Positions 47,601 through 55,781 of a stretch of 64,000 nt of DNA are shown in pieces. The notes beneath the pieces are model-generated. The model did no database searches. It saw nothing but the letters and a program-made list of their open reading frames with translations, and was not told where the DNA came from. Where the stretch lies: the NCBI GenBank assembly GCA_949130485.1, contig OX422186.1, positions 6,329,292-6,393,291 on the forward strand, given 5' to 3'. The DNA comes from Agelas oroides (lineage: Eukaryota; Porifera; Demospongiae; Agelasida; Agelasidae). Both the position numbers and the translations under genes were made by a program. How positions within the stretch are numbered: the first letter of the stretch is position 1; each line of letters begins with the position of its first letter.

Positions 47601-50600
47601 CCTTCCTCCCACCCACCCTCCATCCCACCCTCCCTTCCTCACTCCCTCTCCCCTCCCTCCCACTTCCCACCCTCCATCCCTTCCTCCCTCCCTTCCTCCC
47701 ACCCACCCTCCATCCCTCCCTCCATTCATAGCAAACTAGTGCAGCAGCTCCAGACAAAGCAGTTCCCAGCCACAGAGGAGAGGAAACTGCAAACAGAGAT
47801 TGACAACTTGAAGAAATCCAAGGAAAGACTGAGGTTAGCATACTTCCTCATGTGACATCATCTGTATCATATGCCATAAAAGGAAATAGTTATATAGGCC
47901 TATGTGTGTAAAATGGATGGCAACAAACTCACAACATTATTTACAACTACTTAGTAAAGTGAAGGTGAAGTCACTGTCCGAAAATGACATATGCACAGTT
48001 AGTCTCATACCCAGCCTACATGTGCCTCCTGGCAAGAAACGGTGTGGTGAACCAAGTCAAATTTCTTGGACCTATTACCGAAATGTGGTAATGACCAATG
48101 AGATTGCGAGATCGTTCGTCTCTACTCAGGTATCCCAACATATTTGAGCAGATGTGTTGCAAAATGCTTTGTAAGTTACACTGTCGTAAAAGTGCGCACT
48201 AGCCCAAGAAATTCGACTTGGTATACCAGATTGTTTTTCCTCGTGAGAGGGTGGGGTCTGGGCTCGAGACTAGTGCACGGTGTGGTCAGGTGAAATTGCC
48301 AAACTAGCATAGTGTGTTCGTTTTTACAGTGTTGCGCTACTTGAAACCAAAACATGGTCTGCCTAATTTCACAGACTTATCTGTCCTCACAAGTGATCAC
48401 TCTTGCAAGCATCACAGCCTCAAATGTAGCAAGCTTATTTCGTGTTATACCTCCAGTTGTAAAGCAGCTAAAGATGTCTGGTAAAAAAGCAGTGGAGAGC
48501 CTTATGCTATGTCAAGCATCTTTGCAGTTTTTGAAACAGATCATCAGTTATAGCTGTGAGACAGATGTCATACTGGAAGTTGCTACCTTAGGGAAGTTTT
48601 GATGCTTATAAGTTGGACCAGGGATGTTTTACGATAGAAATAGCAAGTTTGAATGTGTACTTGGAAGGTCTCGTGGCCAAGTGCACATGTGGAGTAACAG
48701 TTGTAATTCTAAATGTTAACTACATGTACTGGGTTTACCCTTCATTTGTCTGTCCCCAACTACCACTTCCAACCCCCCACCTTCTACCTCCTCCCTACCT
48801 CCCCTCACCTCCTCCCCATCTCCTCCCTCCTCCCCACCTCCTCCCCACCTCCTCCCCACCTCCTCATCTCCTCCCCACCCCCCACCTCCCTTCTCCAGAG
48901 AGTACTTGGCATTGAAGCAGGAGACAGACAGAATGAGGATAGAACAGGATCAGCTCAGAAAGAGAAGAGATGTGAGTTCAAAGCTCATTGTATTATAGAT
49001 CTTGAGATTATGTGTGCATACATACATGTTTAAGGTACATGTGTGTAGTCACTGTAGTGTACATGCTTGAGATGGCAGTCCCCATCTCCTGGTCACCCCA
49101 GGACAGCTGATGAGACTTGATATTGACCAAAACACACCCTGCTCAGTGGATGACCTTAGCATCTACTGTATATACATGTAGGCCTGCCTTTTTCAGAGAC
49201 ATGTGATTCATAGATTGCTCGTGTATGTGAAGGTACATGCAGTTCAGTTTGCGCTAGACAGAGCTTAGTTCAAGCTTGAAAGCATCTTTCTTTTTCCCTT
49301 CCTTGTCTTTCTCCTACAGTCTCTCTACCGCCTTAACCGTGACCTCCGTACACAGGAGACAGAGCAAAAGGACTGTCAGACAGAGCTCCGACAGCAACAG
49401 GAGGAGATTAAAGAGAAATCCAGGGAGGCCATTGCAATTAGAGAAACCCTCACGAAAGGTGAAGCTACCTTCCATTACATTATTCCATTGTCATGCATGT
49501 ATCCTGCTGGTCATTTTATGTATCAGTGTTCAGTGTTGGGCCTATAACTCATATTTAAATGCGCATTTCCCGAAAATTGAACATCCTCATGCACTTAGTA
49601 TAGGTAGGTGAAGGGCAATGCTGGGCTACTGCCAGAGTGAAGCATTGGCAACCGTAGCGGAGATGGCTCAAGTTGACGCACGCACGGCAACTTAGTTCTT
49701 GTTTGTCACAGGATTTATGGACCGACCATCAACGGCAGGCTGCACGCAGACCATACAAATTATACACGCCGGTTTGAGATCGCTTCAGGTAAGGCCTGTG
49801 CATAAACAACTCTCATAAACACTAGCGATTCAGCTCATGATTTCAGCGTGAAGCTTAGTCTATTCATGTGTAGCCATAGTAGCTGCTTGCTCAGGCTCGC
49901 CCCCACAATGTTCTACATTATTAGTTAGGCAACTGTATAAGGTAAGTTCTAATGCAATGCATAGGTAATGGTGAGTCTCACACGCATTACATACGTGTAG
50001 ATGCATGAGGGTCTGATTGTCTGTGCAGTACATACAGTATATGAGCCCCAGCCTTAATAGAAGCAATACTATGCATAGTGCTTGAGGCTAGCCTCGTACC
50101 CAGGCTCCTCCCCATGCCGAAAAGCGGGGAGAGAGCCTGGACGATCTGATCACGTGCCCCGCATAGTGCTTGAGGCTACACTTCTCAAACTACTCTCTAT
50201 TAGTCACACGAAGCTCACTCCAGGACGGGTGCTCATTTGAGTAAACTTTGACCCTGTACAGGAAATTTAGCTAAAAGTAGGGGGTGGACGCTCTTTCGCA
50301 AGACTACAATATATATAAAATTGCACTTAAGATTGTGTTTACATGTACCGTATTGTCCCGGGCAAACACCCACCCACCAACTTTGACAGTTCTGTGGGTT
50401 TTTTTGAGGTCCTCTGTGTAACTGCCCACCATGTGAAATTCTTGGGTGGTGACTGTAGATCCGTCTCACAGTTTTCATGTATTGTCATTGAGCTAACGTA
50501 CATAGCTGCATTCATTCTGATGTGCCATGATATCAGGCAGCAAAGGTTTGCACAGACTGGTCCATGGCCTCACCTGCAGCGCTCTTTGCTTACAGCATAA

Positions 50601-53600
50601 ATTTCACTTGGCCGCAAGCAATGAACGCTTGGCAACGAGGATACGAGTCGGTCTGTTTTCTAGCGCTATACCACAAGGCTCGTACTGCACGCAATGAACG
50701 CTGCTAGGGCTTGGCAACAAGGGTATGGGTCGGTCCGTTTTCTAGCACAAATTTTGCTTATTGCAAGCAATGAACGCTGCGGACACTTGGCAACAAGGGT
50801 ACGGGTCGGTCCGTTTTCTAGCACCATAATCTTTCTCTACTATTGGGCTGGCCTTGTTTGGCTGAAAACGAAGCATGGGTGAAGGGACAATGTGGGTAAC
50901 TTCGGATCGGGGTGGGCTCTTGCAAGGGGATGGTTGAACCATTCAAGTACCGGCCTTCTCTGTGCAACTGCCCACCCCCAATATTTGGTGCTTGAGCGAT
51001 GGCCCTTGGGCACTTGCCTGGGACAATACTGTACACTGCTTAATGGAACATACATTAAATGTTTAGCTGTAGGTTTTAGATCACATAGAGCTTAGGAACA
51101 AGGCTAGCTCCAGGTCTGTATTGTTGAAAGGGTTCTGCTGATGTTTCAACTGCATGCTCTAGTCGTCATTGGGGCGAAGTGAAAAAGTGTGAACATGAAC
51201 ACTACAATTTATAGCAACCGTAGCTGCCGCCAGTCTGTATGTATGTACTACAGGTAGCTGATTACTACTATCATACGTTAGCTCCCTGCTTCTCCCTCAG
51301 AAATTGATGAGCTGTACCAGCGTCGGCAGCAGCTACGCAGTGAGTTCCGCAGGCAACAGATGGCATATTTGGATGCCACTCAGGAGGAGAGGGAGGCAGA
51401 GCAAGTGCAGAGGGAGGAGGATCGCAAGGCGAGGGGAGAGGCTCGCAGGAGGAAACAGTGAGTACACCAGTTGGTGGGTAGAGGGTTGGAGTTGGTTACA
51501 GTTAGCTGACAACAATAAATCTGAGTAAAGTTATAGCCACAATACAGCTTTGACCTTGTGATCTTAGCACTTTTCTTTCAAAGCAGTGTGTGTCACTGTG
51601 GTTTACTGTATATCCCCCCAGTGTGGCAGAGGTGGAGCTCCAGCGAGACCTGCTATATGAGCAGGAGAAGGGGGTGTGTCGGACCCTGCAGTCCTACCTC
51701 CAGAAGCTCTCCATTACCCCTTCCACCAAATGGACCCACACTCAGCAACACACCGCAGCCGCCGCCCCCTCAACAGGTGAGCCAAGGAACCTTAGTGACA
51801 TCAAATTGTAACAACCATGGAAGCATGACTGCCCAAAAAGATACAGTAAAAGGCTACATGCACATGTAGAACTCCGCCCAATAGATATACGTGTATCTTT
51901 CACAGAACAGTACTTTGGGATGTGTAAGGTTTCGCTCACATGCGTATACAACATGTACATACCCCTTCCACCTCCTCCCTCCCTCCACCCAGTTCGTGAT
52001 GGTGATATGTTGGTGTTACGTCGTCGTGACCAAGACCCCGTGCTGCTACCTGCCTCCAATCCCTCCGGGCGGAGGAAGAACAGGAAGGACAAGAAGAGAA
52101 GCACACCAGGATCTAGCAAGGTGCAGGAGAGGGAACTGTGTGGGTAGACACAGGGGAAGCAGGACACGGCCATGTGATAGTAACAATTACATGTACATGT
52201 TACAAGAAGTGCTCTATAAATGAAGCGAGTGGGTATTTGCTGAAGCAGAAGTCAGCTGGCAAGTCAAAATTGTCTCTCGTGGCTCACGAGTGTTGAACTA
52301 GCAAATAGCCTCGTACCCAGGGTCCTCCCCATGCCGAAAAGCGGGGAGAGAGCCTGGACAATCTGATCACGTGCCCCGTGACGTACTATGTGTGGTTTTA
52401 TGTGTGGTTTTGATAATTGAATTATTGCCCACGCAGTCCGTACTCAGAGTTATAAGCGGTACTCGTGCGTTGTACCCGTTGTTGGAGTTCTGGATCAGTG
52501 GATGTCGCTGAGACTACAGATGGGCACTGGAAGGCTGTTTCACTGTTATCTAGCTAGCTGGTAAGCACTGTAGCTTCTACTCTACACCTCGATGTTCTGC
52601 CCAAACGTCGCTAGAAGACAGTCGCTTTAGCGATGTTCACAGCGCTGGCTACCGCTCACTATGACAGCATGCTAGGAGCATACAGAACTCACAGCTGTTC
52701 ACAGAGGCCTTCCAAAGACTCCTTGCTGACATAATGAGTGATAGCCAACGCTGTCAACGTCGATAAGGTGACTGCCTCTTATGTCGTTTGAACGAAACAA
52801 CATCGTGGCAGCGTAAAACTTGCACTACAGTAGAAGCTATACTTGAAGTATCATACCAGGAGCTTGAGTATAGCTAGATAATAGTGAACAGCCTTTCAGT
52901 GCCAATCTGCTGTAGTTTCAGCAACATGCAACAACGTCCGTGTCAGCGCTTATAACGCTAAGTACGGACTGCGTGGGCAATAATTCGATTATCAAAACCA
53001 CACATATTATGTCACGGGGCACGTGATCAGATCGTCCAGGCTCACTCCCCGCTTTTCAGCATGGGGAGGAGCCTGGGTACGAGGCTACTAGCAAAGTCAA
53101 AGAGGCCTCTTGGTAGCAACAGAAACCCTTCTCTTCCTTCATACACGGCTTACAGCTGCTTCATCTCAAACACAAATCAGCCTTTACTAGAGAGACGACA
53201 TACATGTGCGATAAGTAAAGCATTAGGCAGCAAATTGCCCGTAGAAGCAGCCATCTCTCTTGATCATTTACGTAAATGTAAAACTAACAAACATGCATGG
53301 TTCATATACATACCTAACGTATGGTAAGCATGATTGATTTTCTAAAATTCTAGGATAATTTCGCACACATGCAAATAGTGAACTACATGGCTTCTTTTGC
53401 ATGGGGGGAGGGGCATTCTTTTGGGGTGGGGGGAAGCTACCAAGCATGTAGCTCAGTGGTACTTGGTACTCTGTGAAGGTAACTCATTTATGCCCACTCC
53501 ACAATAAAATGCAGCAGCCAAATGCTAATATTTGAGAACGTCACACTCTCTGGTGGGCACTATTTAGAACTCTTGCTATACTGTCTTCCTCCCTATATCT

Positions 53601-54320
53601 CTACATGCAGGTTCCTAAACCTCTGAACCACAATGCCACCATTTTCAGCCAGTTTAGCTTCCTTGGTCTCTCCCCACCCGCCACCTATGCCGATGTCCCC
53701 TTTGCCCTCACACAGCTTCAGGAGAAACTGGTAAGTAGAATGAAGAAACTGTGTGTTTGAAATCATGCACTGTTCTACATTGTAGTCTCATGTCCAGCCA
53801 CACCCTCTCACTAGGGAAAGGGTCTGGTGACTGTCGAATACTTTCTTTGGCTAGTGAGCAACGCTTGTATGCTGTAGCACTATAATTATACGATCAGAAT
53901 CAACACTGCTGACTCCGAGATCAATAGTCACCAGACAATTGTCCTCATTAGAGGGTGGGGTGTGGGCACAAAATTATCGATAACTTGCTGTTAAGTGTCG
54001 TGTAGTAGACCTGTGATTAGAACTTTGTACTACTCTGAATGGAAATGTGTGGTACACTCACATGGAACAATGAGGTCTGCTAACCGGTGCATGAAATACA
54101 TGTACATGTAACCTTGTTCCCAGCCTTTATATCGTGCCATGGAGAAGAGAAAAGAGCCTAGCTAATAAGCTACACTAGCCTCATTGCCAGGTTCCTCCTG
54201 GTTCCTCACATGCTGTACTGAAAAAGGTGAGGAGGACCAGGCTAGCAGGATTATGCATGCACAAACAGAAATAGCTGTAGTAAAGTGATCGTATCATTCT
54301 ATATCCCCCCACACACGTCT

Positions 54321-54359
<39 letters not shown>

Positions 54360-54714
54360 TAAGAATTTTTATGAGAGCAAGTCAGTGGCAAGAGAGGCTG
54401 ACTCTGAGGCTGGCGACTCTGGTGTCGGAAGCACAGGTCTCGTAGAACCTTTCGACAGCGAGCATGAGCTCACAAGCCAGGACGACATTGATCTAGTCAG
54501 ACTGTCCCCCAAACAAGCTAACTCTGATGACCGTTTCCTTGACCCCAATGCCGTTAAATCTTGGCTCCAAGATTCTCAGTCCTCTGGGACCCAGAATGCC
54601 AACTCTGGTCCAGCCACACCCACTCAAGCAGATGACAAACAGCCTTCAATTTCACCGCCAGCTGTGAGATCTAACAGCTCTGCCACTGTTGTCTCAAATG
54701 GCTCTGAGGAATAG
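35726..54714 (+). CDS. BFR1-like (nuclear segregation protein) coiled-coil protein, 12 exons, about 530 aa
   Basis: Exons: 35726-35762, 38960-39075, 41886-42041, 43011-43081, 47732-47833, 48899-48971, 49320-49458, 51301-51457, 51622-51776, 51993-52120, 53611-53730, 54376-54714; phases agree. It starts MSRDDGPKEKKKG, then a Gly-rich patch, then a long heptad-rich region (residues about 25-335) with FEREVNAVSREIKEKQAKL and ELYQRRQQLRSEFRRQQ. After a basic stretch (RRKNRKDKKR, about 365) comes a short conserved block around FSFLGLSPPATYADVPFALT (about 388-407), which parallels the C-terminal block of yeast Bfr1. The tail (about 420-530) is acidic and Ser-rich. Bfr1 associates with polysomes and mRNPs and affects secretion and ploidy; a similar role here is inference. 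The exon 12 acceptor (TTTTTATGAG) is the weakest junction. Confidence 0.8.
36138..36263. repeat. perfect 63-bp tandem duplication
   Basis: 36138-36200 and 36201-36263 are identical (unit begins ACTAGTATAACACAAC and ends GTTGCCATCA). It lies in intron 1 of the BFR1-like gene. It is either very recent or an assembly artefact. Confidence 0.95.
38578..38952. repeat. GT and CA microsatellites upstream of exon 2 of the BFR1-like gene
   Basis: A (GT)n tract lies at 38578-38611. An interrupted (CA)n tract with CGCAATA and CATACACAATA breaks lies at 38879-38951 and touches the exon 2 acceptor at 38959. Confidence 0.9.
39092..39247. repeat. 38-bp minisatellite, four copies
   Basis: Units of GGGGAGGGAGTGTGAGTGGG plus ACAGTGTTGGTTGTGC repeat four times. 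The array starts 17 bases after the exon 2 donor of the BFR1-like gene. Confidence 0.9.
40093..41090. repeat. composite tandem array: 79-bp units inside a 287-bp higher-order repeat
   Basis: CCTCACCTCCATGTGAATGA recurs at exact 79-bp steps (40215, 40294, 40373 and onward). Each of these units contains TAGCCTCGTTCCCAGGCTC, the end of the dominant MITE family. A longer block starting CGCCAGTGTCAACTGAAGCC occurs at about 40093, 40579 and 40866 (last interval 287 bp). Non-coding; it fills much of intron 2 of the BFR1-like gene. Confidence 0.9.
41442..41841. mobile_element. about 400-bp MITE with ATTGKGGRGGGMCTGAGC ends
   Basis: ATTGTGGGGGGAGCCTGAGC at the left is the imperfect reverse complement of GCTCGCTCAGGCCCTCCCCAAT at the right, giving a TIR of about 24 bp. 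A related single end lies at 49886-49930 in inverted orientation, with matching outside sequence (TGTAGAACATTGT and its complement). The element stops 45 bases before exon 3 of the BFR1-like gene. Confidence 0.6.
42042..42112. other. G-quadruplex-prone tract after exon 3 donor
   Basis: Immediately after the exon 3 donor, the plus (RNA-like) strand has at least six GGG runs separated by 1-5 bases, in the pattern GGGTGAGGGTGGGAGGAGGG, repeated. It meets the usual G3+N1-7 rule for quadruplexes in DNA and in the pre-mRNA. Confidence 0.8.
42158..42718. mobile_element. MITE of the TACNGTATTGYCCC family, copy 1
   Basis: The left end contains ACCCAAGCAAGTGCCC, then CAAAATTTGGGGGTGGGCAG. The right end, reversed, reads TACTGTATTGCCCCGAACAA. 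Both ends match the element at 50343-51033, whose arms read TACCGTATTGTCCCGGGCAA and TACAGTATTGTCCCAGGCAA from each side. The interiors differ, as in non-autonomous deletion derivatives. No clear TSD. Confidence 0.65.
43168..43290. repeat. 30-bp minisatellite, four copies
   Basis: GGGAAGAATGGCGGCTGCTG plus GTATACTCGT repeats four times, one copy with an extra ATACTCGT. It lies 86 bases after the exon 4 donor of the BFR1-like gene. Confidence 0.9.
43300..44857. other. intron 4 of the BFR1-like gene, left part
   Basis: No exon, RNA gene or transposon end is recognised in this 1.5-kb stretch; several short open frames have no domain signal. A pyrimidine-rich patch of CACCCCTCCCAC type lies around 44555-44592. 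Confidence 0.4.
44858..45065. repeat. 20-bp minisatellite, about ten copies
   Basis: GGTGACCTGCCAGTCACACT repeats about ten times with single-base variants (AGACACACT, CTGCTAG). Each unit contains a small palindrome, GTGACC...ACTGGTGAC across the join. Intronic. Confidence 0.97.
45066..46173. other. intron 4 of the BFR1-like gene, middle part
   Basis: No gene is recognised. A short TCTGTCTGTCTGTC tract lies near 45721-45736. Open frames at 45328-45979 lack domain signals. Confidence 0.4.
46183..46776. mobile_element. 594-bp GGACAGGAC MITE with perfect 9-bp TSD
   Basis: The left end GGACAGGACTAAAACACGGA, continuing through ACGGACTAGGAAACGGATCG, is matched by the reverse complement of the right end with one mismatch over about 40 bp. 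Flanks cttagtaac (46174-46182) and cttagtaac (46777-46785) are identical. A fragment of the TAGCCTCGT family (about 46502-46553) lies inside. No transposase is seen. The 9-bp TSD suggests a Mutator-like element. Confidence 0.9.
46786..47531. other. intron 4 of the BFR1-like gene, right part
   Basis: No gene or repeat family is recognised in this 750-base stretch before the pyrimidine tract. Confidence 0.35.
47532..47731. repeat. (CCCTCC)-type polypyrimidine tract before exon 5
   Basis: About 190 bases of nearly pure C and T (CCTCCCTCCC, CACCCTCCATCC) include two copies of a block of about 95 bp. It runs into the acceptor CATTCATAG of exon 5 at 47731. Such mirror-like purine/pyrimidine tracts can form triplex DNA. 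Confidence 0.9.
48000..48272. mobile_element. 273-bp TAGTCTCRT MITE
   Basis: The left end TAGTCTCATACCCAGCC and the right end GGTCTGGGCTCGAGACTA are inverted. Inner arms share GGTGAACCAAGTC..AATTTCTTGG with the copy at 35099-35428. Flanks atgcacagt (47991-47999) and gtgcacggt (48273-48281) match 7 of 9. It lies in intron 5 of the BFR1-like gene. Confidence 0.85.
48765..48898. repeat. CCTCCCCAC polypyrimidine tract before exon 6
   Basis: A run of ACCTCCTCCCCACCTCC-type units continues to the exon 6 acceptor (TTCTCCAG at 48898). It resembles the tract before exon 5 in composition but not in unit sequence. Confidence 0.9.
49070..49235. repeat. dispersed repeat copy B (partner of 2578-2745)
   Basis: This shares GCAGTCCCC, CAGCTGATGAG, CAGTGGATGAC and ATTCATAGATTGCTC blocks with the copy in the beta-helix gene. 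Both lie in introns. The family is unknown. Confidence 0.55.
49459..50082. other. intron 7 of the BFR1-like gene, left part
   Basis: Apart from a repeat end at 49886-49930 (GCTTGCTCAGGCTCGCCCCC), the inverted partner of the MITE end at 41442, I see nothing coding here. Confidence 0.4.
50083..50178. mobile_element. solo end of the 52306-type element between direct repeats
   Basis: TAGCCTCGTACCCAGGCTCC and the next 50 bases match the left end of the element at 52306, through GATCTGATCACGTGCCCCG. The piece is bracketed by the same 18-mer GCATAGTGCTTGAGGCTA (50083-50100 and 50161-50178). It is a deletion derivative of a larger element. Confidence 0.75.
50343..51033. mobile_element. TACNGTATTGYCCC-family element, copy 2, with tandem repeats inside
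   Basis: The left end is TACCGTATTGTCCCGGGCAA. The right end, reversed, is TACAGTATTGTCCCAGGCAA, then GTGCCC. Sub-terminal GTGGGCAGTTGCACAGA is shared with copy 1 at 42158. From about 50608 to 50827 it contains three tandem units of 75-95 bp (GCAATGAACGCT ... GGTCGGTCCGTTTTCTAGC). Confidence 0.75.
52306..53087. mobile_element. 782-bp foldback element with about 270-bp arms and an 8-bp TSD
   Basis: The left end TAGCCTCGTACCCAGGGTCC and the right end GAGCCTGGGTACGAGGCTA begin arms that pair inward for about 270 bp, through CACGTGCCCCGTGAC, GCCCACGCAGTCCGTACT and AGGCTGTTTCACTGTTATCT and their complements. Flanks ctagcaaa (52298-52305) and ctagcaaa (53088-53095) are identical. If the last A of the element is shared, a 9-bp duplication is possible. 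No coding. It lies in intron 10 of the BFR1-like gene. Confidence 0.92.
53783..53974. mobile_element. decayed TAGTCTCAT MITE
   Basis: TAGTCTCATGTCCAGCCACA and AGGGTCTGGTGACTGTCG at the left pair with CACCAGACAATTGTCC and AGAGGGTGGGGTGTGGGCAC at the right. The right terminus is eroded. Intron 11 of the BFR1-like gene. Confidence 0.65.
54323..54357. repeat. (AC)n microsatellite before exon 12
   Basis: About 17 AC dinucleotides end 18 bases before the exon 12 start. The acceptor of this exon therefore has an unusual, AC-rich upstream region in place of a normal polypyrimidine tract. Confidence 0.9.
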
Positions 54715-54866
54715 TGACTGCTTTCTTCTCTTTACCAGTCTGTGTTTTCCACCTAGCCTTGGTGGCTAATTTTGTCTTATGTGATAGCAAACGAGTACTG
54801 TCAAATCTATATCTTATGTTGACTTTATTAATGCTAAATAGATGGTTATATTATATTATCATTAGA

Positions 54867-54872
54867 AATAAA
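54867..54872 (+). promoter_or_regulatory. polyadenylation signal AATAAA
   Basis: AATAAA lies in an AT-rich stretch 153 bases after the BFR1-like stop codon and is the first clear signal downstream. Confidence 0.6.
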
Positions 54873-55489
54873 TTGTGAATATTTATTTCATCCATTATTT
54901 CATGACAACTTATTGCATGTATAGTCATGTAACGCACTCATACTTGTGCTATAAAGTTTCTTTGTTCTTTTTTTTTGTTTTTCACTTTTCTCTACTTTCT
55001 TGTGGTTTCTATCATTTCACCTTATTGTTATTATTGTCAATTTTACTTCTCTCTTACCATTTGAGTTGCAAATGACATATTATACCATGGAAAGTTGTAG
55101 CTGCCAAAGTTTTGGATATCAAGTCAGAGAAACTGGTGTTATCCAATCTAGGCTGAGCCCTAGCTCCCATGCACACATTTCCAAGAGAAATTTGTGCCTG
55201 AATGTCTCTTCTACCACTGCATGTTTCAGGAAGGCCTGTCTGTTTTCCCCTGTGTTCACACATGCACTGGATGGTGTGAAATGCATGATTGTAAAAGATC
55301 TATATAGAAGTGATCGAGGTTATAGCTGAAAAATTGACCACTATTAAAAAATAATGTTATTGTCCTATTAAACTTTATGAATATGTACACAATGATGAGA
55401 GAAGCAGGGGTAAGGAGCCAGCTTATCAATCCAAGACAGCAAGGCCAAACATGTAGGTTCTTTTGCAAGACTTAGTGGTGGGTATAATG

Positions 55490-55568
55490 TAGCTCATTCC
55501 CATGCAGGCTCTCTAGCTCTCAACCCCCCCCCCACCATTTTTGAGGAGAGAGCCTGGGGACAAGGCTA
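55490..55568. mobile_element. 79-bp TAGC-family mini-MITE with 9-bp TSD
   Basis: TAGCTCATTCCCATGCAGGC at the left pairs with GCCTGGGGACAAGGCTA at the right. Flanks ggtataatg (55481-55489) and ggtataacg (55569-55577) match 8 of 9. Confidence 0.8.
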
Positions 55569-55781
55569 GGTATAACGCAGCATATGGGAGTTTCAATCAT
55601 ATTATTGGAGTGCTCATCACATCAATGGCAAAGTCATTACATACAATAACTATGGGAGGAAGATGTATCAAGTCTGAGCAATAAAAATAGAATGTAGAAC
55701 AGTGTGAAGTGTACAACAAACAGGTGACAGCAAGAATAAAGTCAGCGTAAGTACTGAACACGTGTTACAATGGTGTATAAG

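Larger units (their letters stand above)
54715..55781. other. convergent intergenic region between the BFR1-like gene and RAD21
   Basis: Both genes end here tail to tail. A good AATAAA lies at 54867-54872, about 150 bases after the BFR1-like stop. No clear TTTATT (minus-strand AATAAA) stands out close to the RAD21 stop. A small MITE lies at 55490. Short frames at 54875-55329 have no domain signal. Confidence 0.5.

Noticed and set aside
47499..47841. Frames rich in GGRDGGW or PPSLPP
   Set aside because: Translations of the CCCTCC tract before exon 5.
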